51,062 nucleotides of DNA from contig JAZDOT010000001.1 in NCBI GenBank assembly GCA_043798355.1, positions 1-51,062 of the forward strand, in the 5' to 3' direction. Positions 1-7,209 of this stretch are shown one piece after another. Origin of the DNA: JAZDOT01 sp043798355 (GTDB lineage Bacteria > Patescibacteriota > Gracilibacteria > Peribacterales > Peribacteraceae). Under the pieces are notes generated by a model that was given only the letters and a program-made list of their open reading frames with translations, searched no databases and was not told the origin of the DNA. The first letter of the stretch is position 1. Each line of letters begins with the position of its first letter. A program made the translations under genes and the position numbers.

Positions 1-122
1 TCCGAGATGGAGCGGATGAGTGCTTCCGAAAGCCCATGGACGCCGCTTGCGGCATAGGGCGAAGGATCCGACTGATCGATTGCCGCGCGCAGTTGCCGGA
101 GAGATCGTTGCTGGAGAACCAC
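1..122 (-). CDS. Possible 5' end of a gene leaving the left edge
   Basis: On the minus strand an open frame runs from a GTG at 120-122 to the window edge without a stop. The 40 visible codons have mostly G or C in third position and read like ordinary protein (it begins VVLQQRSLRQLRAAIDQSD). The frame is closed upstream by TGA at 153-155, and no ATG precedes the GTG. The competing plus-strand frame reads poorly. If real, the gene is divergent from the exporter operon and its promoter would lie at about 130-240. No family can be assigned from so short a piece. Confidence 0.3.
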   Translation of the reverse strand, partial: MVLQQRSLRQLRAAIDQSDPSPYAASGVHGLSEALIRSIS

Positions 123-236
123 GGAAAATGCAGTGTAGTGGAGGAAAGGGGATCACGGAGGGACAAGAGCACCCGACATGCGAGTTTTGCGCATTAGGAA
201 GCGGAAAGAATATCTTGAAATGTCTCCACGAGGATG

Positions 237-265
237 TTGACATATATCATTAATGAATATATAAT
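237..265 (+). promoter_or_regulatory. Perfect consensus sigma-70 promoter of the exporter operon
   Basis: TTGACA at 237-242 and TATAAT at 260-265 are separated by exactly 17 nt in an AT-rich stretch. Both hexamers match the sigma-70 consensus at every base. Transcription should start near 272, leaving a leader of about 17-29 nt before the adaptor gene. This is the strongest promoter visible in the window and implies high, probably constitutive expression. Confidence 0.9.
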
Positions 266-288
266 AACTATTCAGGAATACCTCTCTC

Positions 289-2079
289 TTGAGCCATCCG
301 ATGTCATTTCTCCTCCTCCCCCTTCGGCTCATCCATGTCCTCTGGAAACATAAGGGTAAGACAATCCTCGCCCTCGTCATCCTCGTGCCTTTCGCTCTCC
401 TGCTCTGGTACATTTTCGCTCCCGCCAAACCGCAGTACCTCACCGCTGTTTCACGCAGGGGCGAGCTCATCCAGAGAGCGGAGGCGGTCGGAACCGTCAT
501 CTCGGACAGGGATGTCGCCCTAAAATTTCCCGTCACGGGCGTCGTGTCCGCCGTCCTCGTCCGCGAAGGCAACAAGGTGAAAACGGGGCAGGAACTGGCA
601 CGACTGAAGAATGACGCGCTGGCGGCCGCCGTTGCGAGTGCTTCCGCGCGCGTCGCGTCCTTGCAGGCCACGCTGAAGGAACTGAAGGAGGGATCGCGGC
701 CGGAGGATATCGCCATCGTGGAGGCGGATGTTGCAAACAAGCGCGCTGCGCTGGAAGCGGCGAAAGCGACGCTCGCAACCGCAGAAGAGAAACTGCAGGC
801 AGCCGAACGCAAGATCGAATCCATCCGCAATGCGGCGCTGACCAGCCTGAAAGGGGAAACCGACTCAACGCTCTCCACGATTTCCAGCCAGCTCACAGAC
901 GCGCACGGGGCGCTTGACGCGCTGGAGAACATCTTCGTAGCGGATTATACTGTCCGCTACCTCGCCCAGCAGGTGGCAAACAGCTCATTCATCATGCTCG
1001 AAAGCGGGCGAAGCGCCGCCCTGAAGGCAATCAACTTGGAACAGCAAACGCTCCCCCCGGCATTTCTGGACCACAACGAGGCACTTTCAAAATTGCGTTC
1101 CGCGCGTTCTGCGGCTGCTCTTGTCCCGCCGATCCTGGAACGTGCGTACCAAATCCTTGAGCAACTGCCGGTTGATACCGGCCTCACCCGCACAAGCAAG
1201 GAAACATACAAGTCCACCGTAACGACGGAGAAAGATTCCGCCCAGACGGTGCTGGCCGCCCTCGATGCCACCATCAAAGACCTGCTGGACGCCGCCGCCA
1301 GCTACGATACGGATATTTCAACGGAGGAAGTGACCCTCGCGACGGCACAGGGGGTGAAGACGGCGGCCTTGTCCGATATCCAAACCTATGAAGCGTCACT
1401 CCGGTCACAGGAGGCTTCTCTCGCCCTCAAGCGCGCGGGCACGAGGCAGACCAGTATCGATGTCGCGCAGGCGAACGTCGCGCAGGCCGCCGCAGATCTG
1501 AAACGGGCTCAGGCGCAGTACGAGGATTCCATTCTCCGCGCCCCGATGGACGGAACCATTACAAAAGTGGATTTCCGCGTGGGCGAATTTACGGGAGATG
1601 CCGCGAACGCAACACATACCATCGCCCTCCTCGGCCTCTCCCCGTACCGCATAGAAATGTTCCTCTCCGAGGTGGACATCCCGAAGATTCAAATCACGCA
1701 ATCCGGATCGGTCGACCTCGATGCCTTCCCGGGAACGACGTTCAAGCTGCATGTCAACGAAATCGAATCGGCATCAACCCTCGTCGAGGGGGTCGCGAAG
1801 TACCGCGTGAAGCTGGACTTCGTGTATCCGCATGACGACCTGAAGATCGGCATGACGGGCGATGCGGGCATCGTCACGGCAACCGCGAGCGGCGTCGTCC
1901 TCATCCCCGCCAGAGCCGTCCTCTCTGAACAGGGACGAACATACGTTCGCGTGCTCAATGACCCGGAAGCAACGGCCTTCGAGGAACGCGACATCGAAAC
2001 GGGTCTCGAGGGAGATACGGACATCGTCGTGAAAAGCGGCCTCGAGGAGGGGGAAACCGTGATTATCCTCATTAAGTAA
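289..2079 (+). CDS. MacA/HlyD-type membrane-fusion (adaptor) protein of an ABC exporter
   Basis: This is the adaptor subunit that links a MacB-type ABC transporter to the cell surface. It has one N-terminal membrane segment at about residues 24-44, a first lipoyl-like half (about 75-110), long coiled-coil helices, the second lipoyl-like half beginning near residue 415 (ILRAPMDGTITKVDF), then a beta-barrel and C-terminal domain. At 596 aa it is far longer than typical MacA (about 370 aa). The extra length lies in the coiled-coil part, roughly residues 175-345. The start is TTG at 289, with a weak AGGA-like site about 11 nt upstream; ATG at 301 is an equally plausible start. It is the first gene of the operon behind the consensus promoter. 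The substrate cannot be deduced. Confidence 0.88.
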   Translation: MSHPMSFLLLPLRLIHVLWKHKGKTILALVILVPFALLLWYIFAPAKPQYLTAVSRRGELIQRAEAVGTVISDRDVALKFPVTGVVSAVLVREGNKVKTGQELARLKNDALAAAVASASARVASLQATLKELKEGSRPEDIAIVEADVANKRAALEAAKATLATAEEKLQAAERKIESIRNAALTSLKGETDSTLSTISSQLTDAHGALDALENIFVADYTVRYLAQQVANSSFIMLESGRSAALKAINLEQQTLPPAFLDHNEALSKLRSARSAAALVPPILERAYQILEQLPVDTGLTRTSKETYKSTVTTEKDSAQTVLAALDATIKDLLDAAASYDTDISTEEVTLATAQGVKTAALSDIQTYEASLRSQEASLALKRAGTRQTSIDVAQANVAQAAADLKRAQAQYEDSILRAPMDGTITKVDFRVGEFTGDAANATHTIALLGLSPYRIEMFLSEVDIPKIQITQSGSVDLDAFPGTTFKLHVNEIESASTLVEGVAKYRVKLDFVYPHDDLKIGMTGDAGIVTATASGVVLIPARAVLSEQGRTYVRVLNDPEATAFEERDIETGLEGDTDIVVKSGLEEGETVIILIK

Positions 2080-2113
2080 CAGACTTCTCTGCCACCAACA
2101 TTCAATCCACCCC

Positions 2114-2854
2114 ATGACCTCCGAACAATCCGCTCCCCTCATCGAAACGATCGCACTCTCGAAGTCTTATTTTAACGATGAGCTGGAAACGCCCGTTCTG
2201 CATGACATCAATCTCCAGATCCACTCCGGTGAATTCGTTTCCATCATGGGCCCGTCCGGTTCCGGCAAATCGACCCTGATGCACATTCTCGGGTTCCTCG
2301 ACACCCCTACGAAAGGCCACTACCACTTCAAAGGACAGTCAACAAAGGAATTGGCGGATGACAAGCTCGCCCGCATCCGCGCCAACAGTGTGAGTTTCGT
2401 CTTCCAGTCCTTCAATCTCCTGCCGCGGACAACTGTCGCGGACAACGTCCTCTTGCCGCTCCTCTATCACCCGAGCACCCGCATCAGCGAGAGAAAGAAG
2501 CTGGTGGAAAAAGCGATTGCCATGGTGGGACTCAGCGACCGCGCCACCTACTTCACGAACCAGCTCTCGGGGGGCCAGCAGCAGCGGGTCGCCATCGCCC
2601 GCGCACTGGTGACGGAGCCCGAGGTCATCTTCGCAGACGAACCGACCGGCAACCTCGACTCCGCATCCGGCATCCACGTCATGGATATCTTGCAGACACT
2701 GAACCGGGAAGGACACACCATCATTCTCGTCACCCACGAGCAGACGACCGCCGAACATGCCGCACGCATCATCCGCATTCGTGACGGCCGTATCGTTTCT
2801 GACGAAAAAAACACCGCCCGCATCAGCGCAGAGCACATCAGCCAATTGAAATAA
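2114..2854 (+). CDS. MacB/LolD-type ABC transporter ATPase
   Basis: This is the nucleotide-binding subunit that powers the exporter. All motifs are intact: Walker A GPSGSGKST (residues 46-54), Q-loop Gln98, signature LSGGQQQR (151-158), Walker B VIFADEP (171-177), D-loop after GNLDSAS, and the switch His208. The 246 aa length is normal for stand-alone ATPases of the MacB/LolD/FtsE group. In E. coli MacB this domain is fused to the permease, whereas here it is separate. The gene follows the adaptor by 34 nt and ends 2 nt before the first permease, so translational coupling is likely. Confidence 0.95.
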   Translation: MTSEQSAPLIETIALSKSYFNDELETPVLHDINLQIHSGEFVSIMGPSGSGKSTLMHILGFLDTPTKGHYHFKGQSTKELADDKLARIRANSVSFVFQSFNLLPRTTVADNVLLPLLYHPSTRISERKKLVEKAIAMVGLSDRATYFTNQLSGGQQQRVAIARALVTEPEVIFADEPTGNLDSASGIHVMDILQTLNREGHTIILVTHEQTTAEHAARIIRIRDGRIVSDEKNTARISAEHISQLK

Positions 2855-2856
2855 CT

Positions 2857-4095
2857 ATGCGCCTCTCCGACACCTTCACCATCGCGCTCAAGGGAGTGAC
2901 GGCGAACAAGAGCCGTATGTTCCTGACGATGCTCGGCATCATCATTGGCGTCGGCGCAGTCGTCCTCATGACGAGCATCGGCAAGAGCATGGAAGGGGTC
3001 ATCCTCGGACAGATCAGCGCGCTCGGCCCGAAAACCATTGCCATGTGGCCGGGAAACACGGGGCCGGAGGGAGGGGGAGGTGCCCTCAATCCGGACTTCC
3101 AGAGTCTGAAATTCTCCGACGTGGAAGCCCTGCGAAAGATCCCGACCATTACGGACGTTTCCCCGATCATGTTCGTTCAGGGGAAAGTATCTTTTGAGCG
3201 CGAAACATCCGATACGCGGACGATGGGGGTCACTCCCGAGTACTACAGAAGCCAGAAGACCGAAATCGCCGAAGGGCGCCTCCATGACGCTGCGGATGAA
3301 AAGGAATCCCGCCCCGTGGTCGTTCTTGGAAAGGATACGGCTCTGGATCTCTTCGCGAACCAGAGCCCACTCGGGAAGAGAATCGAAATCACCGACACGA
3401 AGTACACGGTGATCGGCGTCCTGAAGCCCGTGGGATCGCAGTTTTTCCAGAACATGGATGAACGCATCATCCTCCCCTTCTCCGTCGCCAAAGGAACTGT
3501 GCAGCGCGACTACGTGGATATGGCCGTTGCCCGCGCCGTCGGAGAGGATGTAGAGGCAGCCGCTGAGGATATCCGCTATCTGCTGCGCGCACGGCACCGC
3601 ATTACCGTTCCCAGAGAAGGCGGGACGGAGAACGACGACTTCCTCGTCCGTACTGCCGCGCAGGCGCAGGAAATTCTCGGATCGGTATCCCTCGGGCTCA
3701 CCTTCTTCGTCACGTTAATCGCTGCCATATCGCTCATCGTCGGCGGCATCGGCATCATGAATATCATGCTGGTCGCGGTCACGGAACGCACACGGGAGAT
3801 CGGCCTCAGAAAGGCCCTCGGCGCACAGTCGAGAGACATCCTGCTCCAGTTCCTCGTGGAGGCGGTCCTCCTGACGCTCATCGGCGGGCTCATCGGCCTC
3901 GCACTCGGTATCGGCTTCGACGCGCTCATCGTCGGCATCGCACGCAAATTCCTCGCCGCCTATGTCTTCGCCCTCAACCCCGTCGCGATCGTCGTTGCAT
4001 TCTGCACGGCCGCTGTCATCGGTCTCGTGTTCGGCATCTACCCCGCACGCAAAGCCGCCGCCCTCAACCCCATCGAAGCCCTCCGCTACGAATAA
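2857..4095 (+). CDS. MacB-like FtsX-family ABC permease, first copy
   Basis: This membrane subunit has the MacB topology: TM1 at about residues 20-42, a large outside (MacB periplasmic core-like) domain, then three TM helices from about 283 to the end. The FtsX-domain hallmark VAVTERTREIGLRKALGA follows TM2, and the protein ends in the usual NPIEALRYE. Its 412 aa length is normal for a permease without a fused ATPase. The next gene encodes a related permease, so the working transporter is probably a heterodimer. The gap to that gene is filled entirely by CCCTAA repeats. Confidence 0.93.
   Translation: MRLSDTFTIALKGVTANKSRMFLTMLGIIIGVGAVVLMTSIGKSMEGVILGQISALGPKTIAMWPGNTGPEGGGGALNPDFQSLKFSDVEALRKIPTITDVSPIMFVQGKVSFERETSDTRTMGVTPEYYRSQKTEIAEGRLHDAADEKESRPVVVLGKDTALDLFANQSPLGKRIEITDTKYTVIGVLKPVGSQFFQNMDERIILPFSVAKGTVQRDYVDMAVARAVGEDVEAAAEDIRYLLRARHRITVPREGGTENDDFLVRTAAQAQEILGSVSLGLTFFVTLIAAISLIVGGIGIMNIMLVAVTERTREIGLRKALGAQSRDILLQFLVEAVLLTLIGGLIGLALGIGFDALIVGIARKFLAAYVFALNPVAIVVAFCTAAVIGLVFGIYPARKAAALNPIEALRYE
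3730..3788 (+). repeat. Near-identical 59-bp tract shared by the two permease genes (copy 1)
   Basis: This segment, coding for the end of TM2 and the VAVTER motif, matches 4981-5039 in the second permease at 57 of 59 positions by eye. The two genes are much less alike on both sides, including at synonymous sites. That pattern fits gene conversion between the paralogs. Confidence 0.7.
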
Positions 4096-4128
4096 TCCCT
4101 AACCCTAACCCTAATCCTAATCCCTAAC
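4096..4128 (+). repeat. Telomere-like (CCCTAA)n tract between the two permease genes
   Basis: Imperfect CCCTAA/TCCTAA units fill the whole 33-nt gap between the stop of permease 1 and the GTG start of permease 2. No ribosome binding site can be seen within it. The same hexamer family recurs at 5831, 12493, 21342, 22851 and 40341. Confidence 0.9.
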
Positions 4129-5346
4129 GTGCTTCTCACTGACACCATCCAAACGGCCTTCGAAGGACTCCGGCGCAACATCTCGCGCTCGCTCCTCACC
4201 ACGCTCGGCATCATCATCGGCGTAGGATCCGTGGTCCTCATGGTCTCCGTGGGCGCCAGTTTCCAGAAATTCATCCTCGACCAGGTGGAGCAATTCAGCG
4301 CAAGCACCTTCGAAGTGCATGCAAAGGGTTTGCAGGAGTTCGGAAAAGAGACGCAGTCCATCACTTTCGAAGAAATGGAGGCCCTGCGGAAACTCTCCAC
4401 GGTGCAGAGTGTCGCCCCCGTGATCTTCGTATCTGGCAAAGTGCGTTTCGGCACCGAGGAGAAGTCCCCGACGATCTTCGGGACAACGAAAGAGATATTC
4501 GCGAACCTGTCATTGAAGCTGGACAGGGGCCGCCTCCTCACGGACGGGGATGTCCTCGGAGCGAAGAGCGTGGTCATTCTCGGCAGCCAGACGGCGGAAG
4601 ACCTCTTCCCCAACACGGACCCTCTTGGAAAACGTATCACCGTAGGCGCCCAGAAGTTCACCGTTGTAGGAGTGCTGCGGTCCCTCGGCTCACCGCTGGC
4701 GCAGAATCTCGATCTCATGGTGTACCTGCCGATCTCCGTCGCGAAGGCAATGACCGGACGGGTGCGGTACGTGGACTACATCTCCCTCCAATCGACAGGA
4801 GACACCGACCTCACGAAAATCGATATCACGTCGCTCCTGCGCAAGCGCCACGGCATCGTGAACCCGGAGAATGATCCGAAGAAGGACGACTTCATTGCGA
4901 ACTCGTTCGCACAGGCAACGGAAGTCGTCGGCACCGTGACCCTCTCCATCACCATTTTCCTCGGGCTCATCGCTGGGATCTCGCTCCTCGTCGGCGGCAT
5001 CGGCATCATGAACATCATGCTGGTCGCGGTCACGGAACGAACAAAAGAAATAGGCCTGCGTAAAGCCGTCGGAGCACAGAGCCGCGATATCCTCCTCCAA
5101 TTCCTCCTCGAAGCGGTCACACTGACCACGCTCGGCGGCGTCATCGGCCTCATCGGCGGCACGGGCCTGAGTTTTCTCATCACCCGCATCGCGGCCAAAC
5201 TTCTCGGTCAGTTCTCTTTTGCCATTTCCTTCACAGGGGTCTTCCTCTCCCTCGCTATGGCGATCGGCGTCGGACTGGGTTTTGGACTCTACCCCGCAGA
5301 GCGTGCTGCAAAACTGCGCCCCATAGAGGCAATGAGATTCGAGTGA
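4129..5346 (+). CDS. MacB-like FtsX-family ABC permease, second copy
   Basis: This is a second, diverged permease of 405 aa with the same layout: TM1 at about residues 20-42, an outside domain, three C-terminal TM helices, the hallmark VAVTERTKEIGLRKAVGA, and the C-terminus LRPIEAMRFE. The start is GTG, immediately after a CCCTAA tract. This start gives an N-terminus (LLTDTIQTAFEGLRRN) that aligns with the first permease. It probably pairs with the first permease around the shared ATPase. The operon ends here, since a new promoter follows within a few bases. Confidence 0.92.
   Translation: MLLTDTIQTAFEGLRRNISRSLLTTLGIIIGVGSVVLMVSVGASFQKFILDQVEQFSASTFEVHAKGLQEFGKETQSITFEEMEALRKLSTVQSVAPVIFVSGKVRFGTEEKSPTIFGTTKEIFANLSLKLDRGRLLTDGDVLGAKSVVILGSQTAEDLFPNTDPLGKRITVGAQKFTVVGVLRSLGSPLAQNLDLMVYLPISVAKAMTGRVRYVDYISLQSTGDTDLTKIDITSLLRKRHGIVNPENDPKKDDFIANSFAQATEVVGTVTLSITIFLGLIAGISLLVGGIGIMNIMLVAVTERTKEIGLRKAVGAQSRDILLQFLLEAVTLTTLGGVIGLIGGTGLSFLITRIAAKLLGQFSFAISFTGVFLSLAMAIGVGLGFGLYPAERAAKLRPIEAMRFE
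4981..5039 (+). repeat. Near-identical 59-bp tract shared by the two permease genes (copy 2)
   Basis: Partner of 3730-3788. Two mismatches in 59 bp (A/C and T/C) contrast with strong divergence of the surrounding codons. Confidence 0.7.
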
Positions 5347-5347
5347 C

Positions 5348-5376
5348 TTGACTAATCATCTATATTAATCTATAAT
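5348..5376 (+). promoter_or_regulatory. Sigma-70 promoter of the 98-aa gene
   Basis: TTGACT at 5348-5353 and TATAAT at 5371-5376 have a 17-nt AT-rich spacer. Five of six and six of six bases match consensus. The predicted start near 5383 gives a leader of about 18 nt before ATG 5401. Confidence 0.82.
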
Positions 5377-5400
5377 TTCATATCAGTACGGTTCCTCTCT

Positions 5401-5697
5401 ATGCCAGACCCCACCGAACCAGACACGGCTGGAATCTCCGATGAACGAATAGCGGCATTCGTTAAAGAAAGAGCGGGAAATTTGCCAGGGCCGTTATTGG
5501 AAGAAATCGTTGAATGCGTCAGAGCCGAGATGAGCACATTCAGACACGATCTTTCGACGTCCGTCGTGGACCCTTGGGTCCGTACTGTGCAAGAGTTATT
5601 TGAACAACACAAGCGCCAGGGCAAAGACGAGGTGGAGGCAGTTAAATTAGTACGACAAAAATTTGGCGGCGCGCTCATCAAAGGCCAATTTTTCTAA
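5401..5697 (+). CDS. Small soluble protein of unknown function (98 aa)
   Basis: I do not recognise this protein. It is acidic at the N-terminus, predicted mostly helical, has no signal peptide or membrane segment, and lacks cysteine-based motifs apart from one Cys (CVRAEM). The C-terminal half (EVEAVKLVRQKFGGALIKG) looks like an amphipathic helix. It has its own near-consensus promoter and sits between the second permease gene and a leftover 3' end of a third permease. It may therefore have replaced or been inserted beside a permease gene. A role with the exporter is only a guess from position. Confidence 0.7.
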   Translation: MPDPTEPDTAGISDERIAAFVKERAGNLPGPLLEEIVECVRAEMSTFRHDLSTSVVDPWVRTVQELFEQHKRQGKDEVEAVKLVRQKFGGALIKGQFF

Positions 5698-5698
5698 A

Positions 5699-5760
5699 AT
5701 TGCTTCTTGGGCAACACGCTTTGAAATTGCGACCGATTGAGGCGATGCGGTTTGAATAGG
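5699..5760 (+). pseudogene. Remnant of the 3' end of a third MacB-like permease
   Basis: Directly after the 98-aa gene, one frame reads LLLGQHALKLRPIEAMRFE and then TAG. The last eleven residues match the C-terminus of permease 2 (KLRPIEAMRFE) exactly. The codons differ at most synonymous positions, for example TTG CGA CCG ATT against CTG CGC CCC ATA, so this is not a recent copy of the neighbour. No start or upstream permease sequence remains. It is best read as the scar of a deleted paralog. Confidence 0.65.
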
Positions 5761-5782
5761 AAAACACACCAGAGTAGCCCAC

Positions 5783-5852
5783 CGATAGTTCTCCTCTTTG
5801 CCATCTTTTTCCTCTTTGCCCTCCTCTTTTCCTAACCTTAGCCCTAACTCCA
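5783..5852 (+). repeat. CTCTTTGCC-type pyrimidine tract followed by CCTAAC repeats
   Basis: Imperfect units of CTCTTTGCC(A/C)TC with T-rich joints run to about 5830 and are followed by CCTAACCTTAGCCCTAAC (5831-5848). Related pyrimidine tracts lie at 41249-41320 and, inverted, at 40814-40858. The gap 5761-5912 holds nothing else I can identify. Confidence 0.7.
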
Positions 5853-5912
5853 TCCCCTCTTGCACTCCCCCACCCCTTCGAGAGAAAATAGCTCCCCTCT
5901 TCCCCCTCTCTC

Positions 5913-6044
5913 ATGAAGAAATCTGAGGAACTCTGTGAGATCTGCTCTGAGCCCATCTGTCCCGAGTGCTCTGGCTGCGGGTGCGATGACAATCCCTGCA
6001 GCTGCGACCTGTGGGACGAGGAAGAGAAAGAGGGCGCAGTATAA
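5913..6044 (+). CDS. 43-aa Cys-rich mini-protein, possible zinc binder
   Basis: A short ATG frame encodes a 43-aa acidic protein with eight cysteines spaced as two CxxC pairs (Cys8/11, Cys16/19) and two CxC pairs (Cys22/24, Cys29/31), then an acidic tail. The regular Cys spacing is unlikely by chance and suggests one or two bound zinc ions or another metal. There is no signal peptide, so a cytosolic role is expected. No convincing ribosome binding site precedes it, and the upstream CCCCTCTCTC is part of a repeat. It ends 80 nt before the Fic gene. Function unknown. Confidence 0.55.
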   Translation: MKKSEELCEICSEPICPECSGCGCDDNPCSCDLWDEEEKEGAV

Positions 6045-6071
6045 GCAGATGACCCTCCTCCACAGGAATCC

Positions 6072-6100
6072 TTGCGTTTCTCGTATCAAAATGATACGAT
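6072..6100 (+). promoter_or_regulatory. Promoter of the Fic gene
   Basis: TTGCGT at 6072-6077 and TACGAT at 6095-6100 are spaced by 17 nt. Each hexamer matches four of six consensus bases. The palindrome at 6081-6099 occupies the spacer and the -10 box. Confidence 0.6.
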
Positions 6101-6121
6101 ATTTATCGTAATTTGATACGA
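6081..6121. promoter_or_regulatory. Double palindromic operator in front of the Fic gene
   Basis: A perfect inverted repeat TCGTATCA-AAA-TGATACGA (6081-6099) lies between the -35 and -10 boxes. A second, imperfect copy TCGTAATTTGATACGA (6106-6121) ends 2 nt before the ATG, with right halves 22 bp apart. The placement is that of a repressor site. The obvious candidate is the winged-helix domain at the N-terminus of the Fic protein itself, which would give negative autoregulation. Confidence 0.75.
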
Positions 6122-6123
6122 AT

Positions 6124-7179
6124 ATGATTTCTCCGACCGCACCGCAGCAGAGAATGCTCTCCATCATCAGAGAGAAAGGGACAATGCGCTCTTCCGAGCT
6201 GCATGCGGCACTGATCAAGCTGCATGAAGATGTTTCACTGGTCAGCGTGAAACGGGCGCTGTCGGGCATGACGAAAGATGGGTTCCTCTCCGTGAGCGGC
6301 GCCGGACGTTCCACCGCGTACACCCTCTCCGCCCCCGGAAGATTCCTGACACCGGTTGATGCGAGAAAGTACTGCGCTATGGAGCCGGATCGGCGCTCTG
6401 GAGCCACGTCTTTCTCTGTCGACCTCTTTCGTGATGTGCCCACGGAACTCTTCACGAACGATGAGTCGGCGATCCTGAGACTGGCGACGAAGGAATACGC
6501 GAAACGAACAAAACACATCTCGCCGACCATCGCGAAGAAGGAGATGGAGCGACTGGTCATTGAATTGTCATGGAAATCATCGAAGATCGAAGGGAATACG
6601 TACACACTCCTGGACACGGAGAAGCTGCTCCTGGAGCAGAAGGAGGCGCCCGGTCATCGCAGGGACGAAGCGCAGATGATCCTCAACCACAAAGATGCTT
6701 TCGCGCTGATCTACGAACATGCACGGGATTTTCGTACCCTGACGAGGGCGAACCTGGAGCATCTGCACGCAATCATTGTGCGGGGCTTGAATGTGGGATC
6801 CGGACTGCGGAAGGCGCCTGTCGGCGTCTTGGGATCGCGCTACCAACCCCTCGACAACATCCATCAAATCACCGATGCGATCCAGATACTCGCCGCCTCG
6901 GTCAGCCGGATGCAATCGACATACGCGAAAGCGCTCCTTTCCCTCCTCGGCATCAGCTACATCCAACCATTCGAAGACGGCAACAAGCGAACGTCGCGAC
7001 TGATGGCCAACGCATTGCTCCTGGCTCATAAGTGCGCGCCGCTCTCCTACCGGAGCGTGGATGAGACGGAGTACCGCGATGCGACCATCGTCTTCTACGA
7101 ACTCCATTCCATCGTCCCGTTGAAGAAAATCTTCATCGAACAGTATGACTTTGCGGCGCGGCATTACGCATTGGCATGA
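6124..7179 (+). CDS. Fic-domain protein with N-terminal winged helix; catalytic His replaced by Gln
   Basis: Fic proteins usually transfer AMP from ATP to target hydroxyls. The N-terminal ~75 residues look like a winged-helix DNA-binding domain (SVKRALSGMTKDGFLSVSG). A class II inhibitory motif SSKIEGN follows at residues 152-158, in which Glu156 would block the ATP site. The Fic motif reads IQPFEDGNKR (280-289), while the canonical form is HPFxxGN(G/K)R, so Gln281 sits where the catalytic base His is expected. The protein may be inactive as an AMPylator or act as a regulator. Length (351 aa) and C-terminal helices are normal for the family. No separate antitoxin gene is adjacent. The double operator upstream points to autoregulation. 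Confidence 0.88.
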   Translation: MISPTAPQQRMLSIIREKGTMRSSELHAALIKLHEDVSLVSVKRALSGMTKDGFLSVSGAGRSTAYTLSAPGRFLTPVDARKYCAMEPDRRSGATSFSVDLFRDVPTELFTNDESAILRLATKEYAKRTKHISPTIAKKEMERLVIELSWKSSKIEGNTYTLLDTEKLLLEQKEAPGHRRDEAQMILNHKDAFALIYEHARDFRTLTRANLEHLHAIIVRGLNVGSGLRKAPVGVLGSRYQPLDNIHQITDAIQILAASVSRMQSTYAKALLSLLGISYIQPFEDGNKRTSRLMANALLLAHKCAPLSYRSVDETEYRDATIVFYELHSIVPLKKIFIEQYDFAARHYALA

Positions 7180-7209
7180 GGGAATTCATGAATCCCTGCT
7201 GCCGTATTC

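Noticed and set aside
20..253. Plus-strand frame of 77 codons at the left edge
   Set aside because: Composition is unlike a protein, it runs through the promoter of the exporter operon, and the opposite strand reads better.
4096..4128. Real telomere or chromosome end
   Set aside because: The CCCTAA tract is short, imperfect, internal to an operon and repeated at many loci.
6124..7179. Classic Fic/antitoxin two-gene module
   Set aside because: The inhibitory motif is inside the Fic protein itself and no small antitoxin gene adjoins; the Cys-rich mini-protein upstream has no antitoxin features.
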